A DNA stretch of 64,000 nt from Bdellovibrionales bacterium (GTDB lineage Bacteria; Bdellovibrionota; Bdellovibrionia; Bdellovibrionales; UBA1609): positions 248,001-312,000 of the forward strand of contig JADJNU010000001.1 in assembly GCA_016714165.1 (NCBI GenBank), written 5' to 3'. The notes beneath the pieces were generated by a model that was not told the origin of the DNA, did no database searches, and was given only the letters and a program-made list of their open reading frames with translations. Below, in pieces: positions 26,020-36,565 of this stretch (positions are counted from its first letter, which is position 1; every line of letters begins with the position of its first letter). The position numbers and the translations under genes were made by a program.

Positions 26020-27357
26020 ATGAAATGTGGTCGGCCGCCGTATGAAATTCGAGCGTGGCAAGTGCGTTTTGCCATTTTTGGATGCCTTTTTTTTTCGTGC
26101 GCAAGATTGCAAGTGAAGGATCGGTCCTTAGCCATGAGGCCTCTCAAACAAAACAATCAGATTCTAAAGCAATTGGAGGAGGGCAGCGGGTTGAAGGGGT
26201 TGAAACAGGTCCTACAGGAACAACTCACTTATTGGGATCTCCAGGTGGGTCGCTTGAAGGGCTCCGAAAGGGAGAATTATCTGCAATCTGATATGATATT
26301 TGGCCCGACGCACATACCTCTCTCTGAATACCGTCAAGGATTGGCTCGGTTATTTGATTTTATTGGAGACACTTCAGTTTCGGCCGAAGGACTTAGAAAC
26401 TACATCGACTCCAATTTTGACTTTTATGAGGTTTACGGAGGGGAAAATGGGTGGGGAAGTGTTTTGGTTACAGGCTATTTTGAGCCCCTTTTGAAGGGCT
26501 TTAAACATCCGCAGGGAAATTACACTCAGCCTTTGTATCTTACTCCCAAAAATCTGGTTACAGTCAGGTTCGATCTTTTCGCTGAAGTGATTCCCAGTCT
26601 TGCTGATTGGCGGCAGCGCTTTTTTGACCAAAGTGCGGCCCTTTATTCTTTACGAGGCCAGCTAAAGGCTCCTTCCGGTGATTCTTTGGTTCAGGAAATA
26701 GTGCCATTTCCGGATCGTCGCCAGATTGACGGCGAAGGCGTTTTAAAGGGACAGGGGCTGGAGATTTGTTATGTTGATCCCATTGAGGCCTTTTTTCTTC
26801 AGATTCAGGGGTCCGGAAAGGTTGTCTTGGAAGATGGCTCGTTTCTTCATCTGACCTATTCCGCCCAAAATGGACATCCTTATTATCCAATCGGCAAAGA
26901 ACTTTTGCACCTCATTCCAAAGGAGCAAATAACTTTCCAAAAGATAGTGTCTCACTTGCAGGGGCTTTCTGGCCACGAGAGAGATGAATTGCTGTTCAAA
27001 AATCCAAGCTATGTGTTTTTTAGGAAATCTCCGGAAAATCGGGGCATCACATTTCAAGGCACTCCAGTCGCTGATGGAAGAACAATTGCCACGGATAAGA
27101 ATTTGTTTCCGAAAGGGGCAATGGCCATTCTTGAGTTTGAAAGGCCTATTTTTAATCAGGATGAAGATCAATACCCTTCTTCATGGTTAATAGAGAAGCG
27201 CATTGTATTTGATCAGGACACGGGTGGCGCCATTCGTGGGCCGGGACGAGTTGACTTTTTCTGGGGTTCTGGGAAGGAGGCTGAGAAAATGGCAGGTGTC
27301 TCAAAAAATCTTGGGCGCTTGATCTATTTGCTTCCTAAACATCTGGGAAAAAAGTGA
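26020..27357 (+). CDS. mltA: MltA, membrane-bound lytic murein transglycosylase, lipoprotein
   Basis: The product cleaves peptidoglycan glycan strands, making 1,6-anhydro ends, at the outer membrane. Family signs: VTGYFEPLLKG, IQGSGKVVLEDG, NPSYVFFR, then the 3D domain ending in DTGGAIRGPGRVDFFWG with the catalytic Asp. The N terminus has a lipobox-like FFSC at about residues 24-27 after a hydrophobic run. An AGGGGAA site precedes the ATG. A strong hairpin follows the stop. Cell-wall hydrolysis fits a role in growth or, in a predator, prey entry; the latter is speculation. Confidence 0.92.
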   Translation: MKCGRPPYEIRAWQVRFAIFGCLFFSCARLQVKDRSLAMRPLKQNNQILKQLEEGSGLKGLKQVLQEQLTYWDLQVGRLKGSERENYLQSDMIFGPTHIPLSEYRQGLARLFDFIGDTSVSAEGLRNYIDSNFDFYEVYGGENGWGSVLVTGYFEPLLKGFKHPQGNYTQPLYLTPKNLVTVRFDLFAEVIPSLADWRQRFFDQSAALYSLRGQLKAPSGDSLVQEIVPFPDRRQIDGEGVLKGQGLEICYVDPIEAFFLQIQGSGKVVLEDGSFLHLTYSAQNGHPYYPIGKELLHLIPKEQITFQKIVSHLQGLSGHERDELLFKNPSYVFFRKSPENRGITFQGTPVADGRTIATDKNLFPKGAMAILEFERPIFNQDEDQYPSSWLIEKRIVFDQDTGGAIRGPGRVDFFWGSGKEAEKMAGVSKNLGRLIYLLPKHLGKK

Positions 27358-27385
27358 CTGCCCTTCATCCGTGAAGGGCAGTTGG
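27358..27385 (+). terminator. terminator-like hairpin after mltA
   Basis: A perfect 10-bp stem CTGCCCTTCA / TGAAGGGCAG with a 4-base loop starts right at the mltA stop. It lacks a T-run (TTGGTGA follows). A second small hairpin (TGACC / GGTCA) lies just after. It may act as a terminator or as an mRNA-stabilising structure. Confidence 0.6.
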
Positions 27386-27510
27386 TGATACCTGACCTTT
27401 CGGTCAAGTGAATAGGTCAATTGGGTTGGGTAAAATTGAGTATTTACCCGACGTGGTTAGGACAAAATTGAGAAAAAACAATCTCATATGATTTTTTCTC
27501 AGATCGACTT

Positions 27511-28212
27511 CTAACTTCCTCCTTTGATTGAGGGGGATTGGATTTCTGTAACAGGTTCCTTTCCCAAACTTGCAGCAGCTTGTTCCAAAGTCAGTGTTGT
27601 TGCTTTTTGGCTAACAGGATCATAATGCTCTGTTTCGCCTTCAATGAGCGTGACAATATGATCAAGATCTGTTTGTGCCTTCGTCCAGATCCATTTGTAG
27701 GTGTTGAGGTATTGGTTGTTCTCATCTTTGTCTCTCAGGAAGACCAGGGCCGTTCCCGATTTGAGCTCAGATGTTTCTTTTGGGTATTTGACAACAACCA
27801 AAACTTGATGTTTTGAATCCAAAGTTGCCACCGAAACCTTTTCATTTTCGTTGCTTGGGCTGGATATTTCAGCAGGCCGATACCCCTCGTCTTGGTTGTT
27901 CTGGTTCAAACTTCCTTTGTAGAGAATTGTGGTTCCTCGGTTGAGTGGTGTCTGAAGTTCTTTGCTGATGGGTAAGCTGATTTCAATTTCGAAAGTCGAA
28001 GAGTTCTCTGACACAATTTGGGCGGAGGCAACGGCCTCAGGAATTACTTCGTCTTGAGATTTTTCCTGTACGGGCTTGCTATCAAGCACTGCTGCTGGCA
28101 ATGTTGACTTTGAGCGGTGGATTTTACGATCTGAATTGCCACAACCAGTCGAGGTTATGGAAGCGAGTAAAATAAATAATCCAGAGCGAGCCAGCGGCGA
28201 CACATAATTCAT
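27511..28212 (-). CDS. lipoprotein of unknown function
   Basis: The 233-aa product has a signal sequence and lipobox TSTGC at about residues 20-24. A Lys/Ser/Val/Glu-rich linker is followed by a beta-rich domain from about residue 70 (FEIEISLPISKELQ; HQVLVVVKYPKE; SGTALVFLRD). No family recognised. It is followed by about 530 bases without a gene on its 5' side. Confidence 0.6.
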   Translation of the reverse strand: MNYVSPLARSGLFILLASITSTGCGNSDRKIHRSKSTLPAAVLDSKPVQEKSQDEVIPEAVASAQIVSENSSTFEIEISLPISKELQTPLNRGTTILYKGSLNQNNQDEGYRPAEISSPSNENEKVSVATLDSKHQVLVVVKYPKETSELKSGTALVFLRDKDENNQYLNTYKWIWTKAQTDLDHIVTLIEGETEHYDPVSQKATTLTLEQAAASLGKEPVTEIQSPSIKGGS

Positions 28213-28739
28213 CGTTTCAATCCTCCAGGTTCCGTAGATGGTTATCCATCCTCAAGTTGGCGAGTTCTCACTTCATGACTTCACTCGCGTCACCTGCACA
28301 GTTTCATAAGCAATGGAAATGCCAGAGCGTCCGCTGCACGGGCCGGGCTAATTTGAAATCTTCAGAAAAAATGGGAGAAAATTCCCGGTGACAAGCTTCG
28401 CGCATTGTCTGAGAAAAAAATACGTACTCCTAATCTTTTTTAGTTTGAGTTGGGGTGTGGTGATCTCAAGAGCGAGAAGAAATTGCAGGGTGCTCTGTTT
28501 TCTTACAAGGCTGATTTATTTTTAAATTCGTGATCTGATCCCCCCAAGTTGTTGTCTGTGAGCCTTGAATATTCCTCCGCATTGCGGCGATAATTGGCAA
28601 TTGGGGCCAGTTCGTGTGACAATTTGAGGTCGGGCGGTGTTCTCAGTTGCTTGTTTTTTGATTGGATGAACACATCATGATCATGGGTGAGGCCAAAGGG
28701 GCGAGGAAACGCCATCTAATTAATTGAGAAGGGGGTTTT
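28213..28739. other. intergenic region between divergent genes
   Basis: About 527 bases. A minus-strand frame of 70 aa (28503-28715) has no ribosome site and no recognisable content. The rest is AT-rich and should hold the promoters of the lipoprotein gene and of tldD. No repeat or structured RNA was recognised. Confidence 0.5.
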
Positions 28740-30337
28740 ATGTCTTACAATCCGATTCGCGCTCAGCTTGAACCAAGTCTCGAACAGGCTCGGGCTGTTT
28801 GGATTAAAGCATTTAGTCATCTGAAAGAGATTTCGAAGGAGGGATGGTATCCTTCTCTTGTTATTGAAAGGCGTTATAAGAGAGATTTTTTAGTCAATAG
28901 CAAATCGGAGGCGATGTCGGAGAGGCTAAGCGAGGGGATTGTAGTTCGCATCTTTGACGGAGTGACGCTATTTGAAGAGGCGAGCTATGATCTATCAGAA
29001 GCCTCTGTTTTGGAAATGGTTCGTCAGTTGAATGATCGGGTCCGTATTCAGGGGCAGGCGGGTGAACGGGGAGAGGAAGTTCGTTTCTACCGGCCGTCTA
29101 CATGGGCGGAGCGTTTGCAATTGTCTCTAGATCCTGAAATAACTCAACAAATACCGGCTGGGGTCAATCAGCAAACCTGGGTTCATTTCGGTACGGCTCA
29201 AAGACAGGAACTCTGGAAAACCAATGATGAGGTCATGAAGTTCACTCGAGATAACTTTGATCGTCTGCGCCAGGCTGAGGCGACTCTGTCTAACAGGCAT
29301 GCGGCAAAAAAACCTGATTTTCTACAGGCGAGAGTAAGTTTGGAAAAATTGGATTTTATATTTATCGATGAGCAGGCTCGGATGAGTCAGAGTTTATTGA
29401 GAAACAGCCTGGTCGTTGCAGCTATCAAAGCGGGCGAAAGGGGTCATTCTGTTCAGGGAGGACTTGGTGGTCGAGAAAGCCTCGAGATGAGTGATAAGGA
29501 GATGTCTGAGGTCTACGAAAAATTGAGGAAGAGCTTGAATGCGGAGAAGATTCAACCTGGCCATTACAAGGTTCTCATGCATCCTTCTATTACAGGTGTT
29601 TTTGCACACGAAGCTTTTGGTCATTCCCAGGAGGGGGACACTTGGGCGCGCGGTCGTTCGAAAGCTCGAGAGCTTTATGAGAGCAAGGAAAAGGTGGGAA
29701 ATCAACACGCCACGATTCTTAACAATCCGGCGATCTACCAGAATGGACCAAGCTCCTTTTCTGCCTGGGGATCGTACTATTTTGATGAAGAGGGCTGGTT
29801 AGCTCAAGAACATTGCTTGGTCAAGGAAGGGGTTCTGCAGAATCCCATGACTCACCTGATCTCGGCGGTGCGTTTGAATGTTCCACGCACGGCCAATGGC
29901 AAGAGAGAAAATGGACTCATGGAATCTACACTCGTCAAACAAACACTTATTTTTCTGCCGGTGACAAGACTTTTTCGGAGCTGCTGGCCATGGTAGATTA
30001 TGGATTTTTTGCGGACCTGGCTTTTGGGGGAATGGAAGATCCTAAGGGGATGGGTATTCAGGTGGGCATGGCTTATGTTGAGGAGATCAAAGACGGAGTC
30101 TTGACCGGGCGTACATTCAAAGCTCCGAACGGCGGTGCCATTCAAATGACTGGTTATGTTCCCGATTATCTCGGATCGATCATCGCAAAATCAAAAATCG
30201 ATGCACATCGCGAGGAAGTTGATGAATCTCAGCATCCCTGGAATGAAGTCGGAGGCTGTGGAAAGTACCACAAGGAATATGTGGCGGCTGGCTGCGGGGG
30301 TCCTTACATGTTGGTGGATAAGGTTTTACTGAGTTAA
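28740..30337 (+). pseudogene. tldD: TldD-family metalloprotease, frameshifted
   Basis: TldD with TldE forms a zinc protease that matures peptides and degrades unfolded ones. The first frame holds the N-terminal domain and the zinc motif HEAFGHSQEGD; it ends at 29996. The last ~145 residues are in another frame and contain IYTRQTNTYF, SAGDKTF and the terminal GGCGKYHKEYVAAGCGG. Adding one A to the A4 run at 29908-29911 joins them as TANGKREKWTHGIYTRQTNTYF, matching TldD. Whether this is an assembly error or decay cannot be told. tldE follows after 15 bases. Confidence 0.88.
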
Positions 30338-30351
30338 CAGGGAGGGAATCG

Positions 30352-31731
30352 ATGTTGCTATGGAACAGAACTGATCTGCTTGAGTGTCTCAAGAAAAACA
30401 CAAGCCAACAAGGCAGGCCTTGGCTGCAATGGGCGTTAACTGAGCGTCAGGAAGATCGTCAGGAATTCTATTTGATTCAAAGCATGACTCAAAAAGTTGT
30501 TCTTGATCAGTCTCGCGAAGTTGAAGATCGATCGTTTAATTTGCGTCTTTACGTGCGTCGTTCAGATGGCAACAAAATGGGCGTTGCGGAGGGTCCTCTG
30601 TTTCAGAAATTAGATCTTCAAGGGCAGTTGGAGGAATTGGAAAAAAAGGCTTTGCTCGGTGTCGAAAGGGAATGGCTTTTCCCAAAGTCAGATAGAGATG
30701 ATGAAGAGTCACAGCCGCCCTTGAAGGTTTATCCTCCACTTTTAGCCGAAATCAGAGATTGTTCTTTCAGAGTCTATCGAGACTTGGAGAAGGCAATTCA
30801 AAGAGCTGCAGAAGGGCAATTTAATTCAGGTGAACTCTTTGTTATTCGTGAGCATCGGGTGCGGACCTTGTCTTCTGGATTTTCGACAGAACAGATTGAA
30901 TCAAAAATTTACGCAGAGGTTTGTTTCTCCTCACAAGATAAGGAATCGGGTCTATCCGAGGAGTTTTTAGTTACTCGATGGGCTTGCCACCCTGAGCAGC
31001 TTGATTTCGATAAAATGTGTCGGGAGTCGGCTCAATTTGCCCAGGCAAGTTTACGTACGGAGAGGCCAGCCTCTGGTGAGATCCATGTTTTACTTCATGC
31101 GGATGTTCTCAATTCACTTTTTCACGATGTTTTGAGCCAATTGAGCTCGCGGCAAAAATATTACCAAATGCCGTTTAAGCCAAAGGGATCTTCATTAATT
31201 GAAGATTTTAAGGGCATGCCATTTGTCATGAGGTTGGATCCGACTCTTGATTATTGCTTCGGAAGTGGATCCTTTAGTTCCGAGGGTTTATCTCAACGAA
31301 ACAAGATCCTTGTTCAAGACAACAAAATTCAGTTCAATCCAACCTCAAGCCAGATGTCTCAATATTTAGGGGACGAGGTGACCACGGTTCTTGGAAACCT
31401 CGTTATTGTTCCAAGCAAGCTTGAAAGTAAGGACTCGTTAATAAAATCAGAGGACAAGGTTCTTGAGATTCTTCAGTTCTCTGGGCTTTTCACAAATTCG
31501 ATGGATTTAACCTACTCTTCGGAAATTCGCCTGGCTCGACTCTATGACAATCGCACCGGCAAGGTGAGTTACATCAAGGGGGGCAACTTGTCCGGTCACT
31601 TTCCCACTAATTTTTCTTCAGTCTTGTGGGGTGGGGATGCAGTTGTTGAGAATTGGTTCGATGAGAGTGGGGGACACACCTACTTCGGGCCCGAAGTGGC
31701 CTTGATTGGAAATGTTTCGGTCACATCCTAA
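30352..31731 (+). CDS. TldE/PmbA-family partner of TldD
   Basis: The 459-aa protein resembles the TldD/PmbA superfamily but lacks the HExxxH motif, as TldE does. Family traits are the middle beta-rich domain (LHADVLNSLFHDVLSQLSS), an FVMRLDPTLDY stretch and the C-terminal FPTNFSSVLWGGDAVVE. It is divergent and I would not call it pmbA outright. It lies 15 bases after tldD with its own GGGAGG ribosome site and probably forms a heterodimer with it. Confidence 0.75.
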   Translation: MLLWNRTDLLECLKKNTSQQGRPWLQWALTERQEDRQEFYLIQSMTQKVVLDQSREVEDRSFNLRLYVRRSDGNKMGVAEGPLFQKLDLQGQLEELEKKALLGVEREWLFPKSDRDDEESQPPLKVYPPLLAEIRDCSFRVYRDLEKAIQRAAEGQFNSGELFVIREHRVRTLSSGFSTEQIESKIYAEVCFSSQDKESGLSEEFLVTRWACHPEQLDFDKMCRESAQFAQASLRTERPASGEIHVLLHADVLNSLFHDVLSQLSSRQKYYQMPFKPKGSSLIEDFKGMPFVMRLDPTLDYCFGSGSFSSEGLSQRNKILVQDNKIQFNPTSSQMSQYLGDEVTTVLGNLVIVPSKLESKDSLIKSEDKVLEILQFSGLFTNSMDLTYSSEIRLARLYDNRTGKVSYIKGGNLSGHFPTNFSSVLWGGDAVVENWFDESGGHTYFGPEVALIGNVSVTS

Positions 31732-31764
31732 ATGCCTTTCGAGGTTTAAGAAAGAGGAGACTTC

Positions 31765-32775
31765 ATGTCCAGTTCCAAAATTGTTTTAACCGGAGTCAAA
31801 CCCACCGGGCAGCCCCATATCGGAAACTATTTGGGGGCTATTCGACCTGCCTTAGCGATGGCTAAAGAGCCCAACACGCGATCCTTTTTTTTTATCGCAG
31901 ATTATCACTCTCTCATTAACACCCACGATGCAAAAGTGCTAAATCAAATGGTTTACGAAGTAGCAGCAACTTGGCTTGCTTGTGGTCTTGATGCAAGTTC
32001 GACGGTGTTTTATCGCCAGTCTGACGTACCTGAGGTTTTCGAACTCAATTGGATCCTTTCTTGTTTTTCTGCGAAAGGCCTCATGAATCGGGCGCACGCC
32101 TACAAAGCCAAGCTAGCCGAAAATCAAGAAGCCGGAAAAGAGGATTTGGATTTTGGAGTGAATATGGGCCTTTTTTCATATCCTATCCTGATGGCCGCTG
32201 ATATTTTGATGTTTGGAACTCATAAAGTGCCCGTTGGTGAAGACCAAGTTCAGCACGTAGAAATCGCTCGTGACATCGCACAAAAGTTGAACCGAACTTA
32301 TAATTCAGAAGTTTTGGTAGTCCCAGAAAGTGTCCTACAAAAGGAGTCAAAACTTGTGCCGGGTTTGGACGGTCGCAAAATGAGCAAGAGTTATGGCAAT
32401 ACGATCCCCTTGTTTTGCGACGAGAAAGTATTGCGTAAGCTTGTGATGAAGATTAAGACTGACAGCTCCGGTCCGGATGAGCCCAAAGATCCGGACAAGA
32501 GTTTAATCTTTGATCTTTTTAAGGAATTTGCGAGGCCTGAACAGATTGTTGAATTTCGCCAATCTTATCTGGACGGAATTTCCTGGGGTAACGCAAAAGA
32601 AGCTCTCTTTCAAGCTATCGATGCCAGGCTCAAAGGTCCAAGAGAAAGATACAATGAGCTGATGGCGCATCGTGAAGAGATCGACCGTTTACTGCGAATT
32701 GGCGCAGATGAAGCTCGGGGAATTGCAAGTCAAAGATTGAGAGCTGTTCGTAAGGTAATTGGTCTTTCACCTTAA
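31765..32775 (+). CDS. trpS: tryptophanyl-tRNA synthetase
   Basis: The class I synthetase charges tRNA-Trp with Trp and ATP. Marks: TGVKPTGQPHIGNYLGAI (HIGH-type), and GRKMSKSYGNTIPL (KMSKS). The 336-aa length is normal for TrpS. A GAGGAG site precedes the ATG. The gene is followed after 2 bases by the PQQ-like gene, so the two are likely co-transcribed. Confidence 0.96.
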   Translation: MSSSKIVLTGVKPTGQPHIGNYLGAIRPALAMAKEPNTRSFFFIADYHSLINTHDAKVLNQMVYEVAATWLACGLDASSTVFYRQSDVPEVFELNWILSCFSAKGLMNRAHAYKAKLAENQEAGKEDLDFGVNMGLFSYPILMAADILMFGTHKVPVGEDQVQHVEIARDIAQKLNRTYNSEVLVVPESVLQKESKLVPGLDGRKMSKSYGNTIPLFCDEKVLRKLVMKIKTDSSGPDEPKDPDKSLIFDLFKEFARPEQIVEFRQSYLDGISWGNAKEALFQAIDARLKGPRERYNELMAHREEIDRLLRIGADEARGIASQRLRAVRKVIGLSP

Positions 32776-32777
32776 AC

Positions 32778-35024
32778 ATGAGGCGGAGGAAAATTATTAA
32801 AAAGCGATTCGTGATTTCCATTTTTGCAGGAATAAGCTTTTCTTGTTTGGCGATTTTTTGGTTGTTTTTAAAGGCCTCTTTTTCCCCAATTTCGGACTCC
32901 TCTGTCCTGACCTTTGCCCGCGATCAAACCCGCTCTAATGTTTACGATACAAAACATGAGGTGGATTGGGGGAAGCTCAAGGTAAAGGAACCTGCGTGGG
33001 GCAAGGAAGCCGTCGAGTCGATGCCGCTTTACCTTTCCTACAAGGAGTCCTTGTTCGCAAGGCAGAGAAATCAAATCGTTTTTGGAAACAGAAGAGGAAA
33101 ACTTCAATAATTCAATCTCAATACGAGAAGTGTCAGCTGGGAAGCGAGTTTCCCTGAAGGATTCCAACTTTTTTCTACGCCAGTAGTGAGTAAGAATACG
33201 GGGATCATCTATGCTCTTGGGCGGAGTGAGGATTTTTACAGTGCCGAGAAGGGGAGCCCGCCAAAGAGTGGAATTATCGTGATAGCTGTTAATGCATTCA
33301 CTGGGCGAATTGTGAGCCAACGTCAAGTTAACTTGGCTGAGATTTTTTCTCACTACACACCGAACGTAAAATGGGATTTAGATCCACGATTTGGACTTGT
33401 TTGTAAAACAGCCTTAGGATTGCGAGAGCAAGGAGAAAGCTCAGTCGTTTACTTCGGCTGCTCGATGACAAAGAACAACAGTTCACTGACTCCCTCGGAC
33501 CGTAGACCTTACCGTCAATACAGGGGGATTCGAGGCGTTCTTTTGGGACTTGAAACAAACAAAAAAGGTGAATTGGCGGACAAAATGCCGCGTGCTTTTT
33601 TCCCGAGTGAATATCATCAGGACGATGCAATGACTGGATTTGACGGCGGAATATACTGTGCAGGAGGAGTCCCTCCAGTTCTGCCTGACGGAAGAATATT
33701 GGTTACGACTGGAAATGGACCTTTGCTCCCCAAAATGAACAACTTTGGTTGTTCCATTGTAAAAATAAATTCGGAAACATTTCAGCCAGTGATTAACAAG
33801 CCAGGTGAAGTTCCATTTATCAGCTTAGATATTAATGATTTTGAGGAATGTTATACATCGAATGCTGATTATTCATCTGGAACGGTTTCGGCATTGGAGG
33901 TCGGCCCAAATAAGTTTGTGGGTTTTCTCAGGGATAAAGTGGGAAATGTGGTGGCTTTTGATCCTGATAGAATGTCAGGGAATCATTTGTCTGGTCGAGA
34001 GGAGCTTGATGTTCGCAGGGATTTGGACATAGAGGGACTTCACTACGGACAAGGGTCTGTGCTCTTGGATAAGGATTCAAAGCCCAACCTTGTGATTCAT
34101 CACCATCGGATCTGGCAGACTCGAAGAAGACTGTTGGCGACAAATGCGACAGAAAACACTCTGTCACGCCTGGGGTATGCGAGAGGCCGTTGTGTCGGAT
34201 ATGTTCGTGATAAGCCAGATGGACATGCCTTTTCACTGTACGAGTCCGGTCCTACAAATGGTGCCATTGTACTTGTCAATGAGTCTTTAGAAAACAAAGA
34301 GAGGATGACTTCTTCGGATGTGTCTTCCGTGGGTTTTGCAAAGGAGAAGTTCTATTGGGGAGTGGGAGGTCTCAAGCTTCCTTATCGAAAAATGTTGGAG
34401 CTTGGGTTTTCACCAACAAGAGCTTCGAATTATTCCAAATCACGATTTGACTTGGTTCCTCTGCATCTCATGGCAAATGTGGACGTTCGCACCTCGATTG
34501 TCAGCATGATTGAATCGCACTACCAAAAGGAGCCCGACTATAACGGAACCTGGAAGGTCTTTTCTGATGATAATGGATTCATTTTGCGACCAAAAAAGCC
34601 AGAAGAATTGAATGCCTGCCTTGAGAATGATGGCCTCGTGCCTTTTTACGAATACGAGAAACCTGAATCGGAGTTTCTGGGATTCAAGGTTTCGCGTCTT
34701 GTGTACGACGAGGGCTTGGGGCAACCTCGGTACCAGTGGGTTTATTCAGACGACAAACAGAGGTTTCTGCACTCGAGTTCCTTGAACACGATAAGAATTG
34801 TTGGCAGTCAGGATGGCTATGTTCTCGTTGCTGCCCACGAGCCCTATAAAGAGCAGGATTCTTGGCTGGTTGTCCTCTCTTTGAAAGATGGTCATCGCAT
34901 TTCGGAGTTTCGTTTTTCAGGCAGCCATCACTTTTCTCAACCCCTTTTTACGGACCATGGAGTCTTTCTCTCTACCAGAGATCGTGGCCTGATCGCGGTT
35001 ACTCAAGACGAGCTGGAGCTGTGA
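32778..35024 (+). pseudogene. membrane-anchored PQQ-like beta-propeller protein with an internal stop
   Basis: The frame from 32778 starts with a basic N terminus and one TM segment (about residues 13-31), then runs to an in-frame TAA at 33108-33110. The same frame stays open downstream to 35024. The sequence over the stop reads FGNRRGKLQ-stop-FNLNTRSVSWE, a normal PQQ-repeat strand pair, so one propeller protein of about 748 aa is likely. Later repeats include GIIVIAVNAFTGRI and VVLSLKDGHRI. One changed base (TAA to CAA, AAA or GAA) would restore it. The restart at 33186 has no clear ribosome site. Confidence 0.75.
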
Positions 35025-35042
35025 CTTTTTGCTAAGGTAACG

Positions 35043-35060
35043 AGGCGGGGTTTCGCCTTC
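35043..35060. terminator. weak terminator-like hairpin between convergent genes
   Basis: A 5-bp stem AGGCG / CGCCT with a 6-base loop lies between the stop of the PQQ-like gene and the stop of lpd. The T-content after it is low on either strand. It may be a weak shared terminator. Confidence 0.35.
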
Positions 35061-35069
35061 TTCACATCT

Positions 35070-36482
35070 TCACATCTGCCGAGCTCGACCGTCTACGGCC
35101 AAGGCTGCTTCTCGAAGAACTTCAGGAAGAGTCGGGTGAGCATGAAAGCTGCGGGCAAGATCTTCGGACGAAGCAGAAAACTCCATTGCTACAACAGCTT
35201 CTGCAATCAAATCACTGGCGCGTGGGCCGAGAATATGAACGCCAAGGATTTGATCTGTTTTCTCGTCGGCGAGGACTTTTGCCATGCCTTCTGTGCAGCC
35301 CAGTGCTTTTGCCCGACCATTGGCTGTGAATGGAAAAGTGCCGACTTTAAATTTAATTCCTAGTGCCTGCAGTTCTTCTTCAGTTTTTCCGACGCTGGCA
35401 AATTCAGGCCAAGTGTAAATCACTCCGGGCAGAGTGTTGTAATTGACGTGTCCTGCCTGTCCCGCAATAATTTCGGCGACAGCGACACCCTCCTCTTCGG
35501 CTTTGTGAGCGAGCATGGGTCCGCGGACGAGATCTCCGACCGCGTAAATGTTTCGAATACTCGTGCGAAAATGCTCATCGATTTGGACGACTCCTCTGCT
35601 ATCTGTTTTGATCCCCAGACCTTCAAGGTTTAAACCATCCGAGTAGGGTCGGCGTCCCGTGGCGACGAGAACAACATCGGCTTCGATTGAACCTTGACCT
35701 TGATCTTTGAGAAGTTCGTATTTGACCAATGTTCTCCCTTGAGAAGGAGGCGTCTCCGCTCCTGTGACTTTGGCCTCCATAATGAACTTCATTCCCTGTT
35801 TAGCGAGGATCTGTTCAAGGCGTTTGCTGAGTTTGGCGTCCATGCCTCCGCAAATTTTGCCTGTGTACTCAATGATCGTCACTTCAGAGCCGAGTCGAAG
35901 CCACACCGAGCCCAGCTCCAAGCCAATCACGCCCCCTCCCACAACCACAAGTTTTTGAGGCACCGTTGGAAGGCAGAGAGCCTCAGTGGAGGAAACCACT
36001 GTTTTTCCGTTGAACTTCAAAAAAGGCAGCTCATTGGGTACGCTTCCCGTTGCGAGCATGATATTTTTCGTTTGAATGAGATTTTTTTTCCCGCTCTTGT
36101 CTGTGATTTCGACTTCGTTTGCGCTGATCAGACGACCGAGGCCTTCGATCGAAGCGATCTTATTTTTTTTAAAAAGAAAAGCGATGCCACCAGTGAGGTC
36201 ACTCACGATTTTACTTTTTCTTTCCATCATCGTTGGGAGGTCGAGACTCAGTCCCTCAAGCTTAATTCCATGATGCGAGAATTCCTTCCGAGCTGCCAAA
36301 TAGTGCTCGCTTGAATCGAGCAAAGCTTTTGAAGGAATGCAACCGACATTGAGACAGGTTCCACCGAGTGTTGGATTTTTTTCAACAACAGCCACTTTAA
36401 GGCCCAGTTGAGCTGCTCGTATGGCACCGACATAGCCCCCGGGGCCGGAACCAATTACAACCAAATCAAATATTTCTGACAT
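35070..36482 (-). CDS. lpd: dihydrolipoamide dehydrogenase (E3)
   Basis: The 470-aa flavoprotein reoxidises dihydrolipoyl groups of the 2-oxoglutarate (and pyruvate) dehydrogenase complexes, passing electrons to NAD+. Marks: GSGPGGYVGAIRAA (FAD), redox-active GGTCLNVGCIPSK, GGGVIGLELGSVW (NAD), IYAVGDLV and the catalytic HAHPTLPE. It is the last gene of the sucA-sucB-lpd cluster, 83 bases after sucB. An AGGGAG-type site precedes the ATG. Confidence 0.96.
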   Translation of the reverse strand: MSEIFDLVVIGSGPGGYVGAIRAAQLGLKVAVVEKNPTLGGTCLNVGCIPSKALLDSSEHYLAARKEFSHHGIKLEGLSLDLPTMMERKSKIVSDLTGGIAFLFKKNKIASIEGLGRLISANEVEITDKSGKKNLIQTKNIMLATGSVPNELPFLKFNGKTVVSSTEALCLPTVPQKLVVVGGGVIGLELGSVWLRLGSEVTIIEYTGKICGGMDAKLSKRLEQILAKQGMKFIMEAKVTGAETPPSQGRTLVKYELLKDQGQGSIEADVVLVATGRRPYSDGLNLEGLGIKTDSRGVVQIDEHFRTSIRNIYAVGDLVRGPMLAHKAEEEGVAVAEIIAGQAGHVNYNTLPGVIYTWPEFASVGKTEEELQALGIKFKVGTFPFTANGRAKALGCTEGMAKVLADEKTDQILGVHILGPRASDLIAEAVVAMEFSASSEDLARSFHAHPTLPEVLREAALAVDGRARQM

Positions 36483-36565
36483 ACAAACTCCCTAATCTAA
36501 TCCGACTGAGGTCCTGTTTTCGTTCGGGCAGAGTTCTCACCTGACGACGATCCCAGGCTTCCTAT

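Noticed and set aside
28503..28715. 70-codon minus-strand frame upstream of tldD
   Set aside because: No ribosome site, no signal peptide and no recognisable content. A weak candidate only.
35694..36314. 206-codon plus-strand frame
   Set aside because: It is antisense to lpd, whose motifs are unambiguous.
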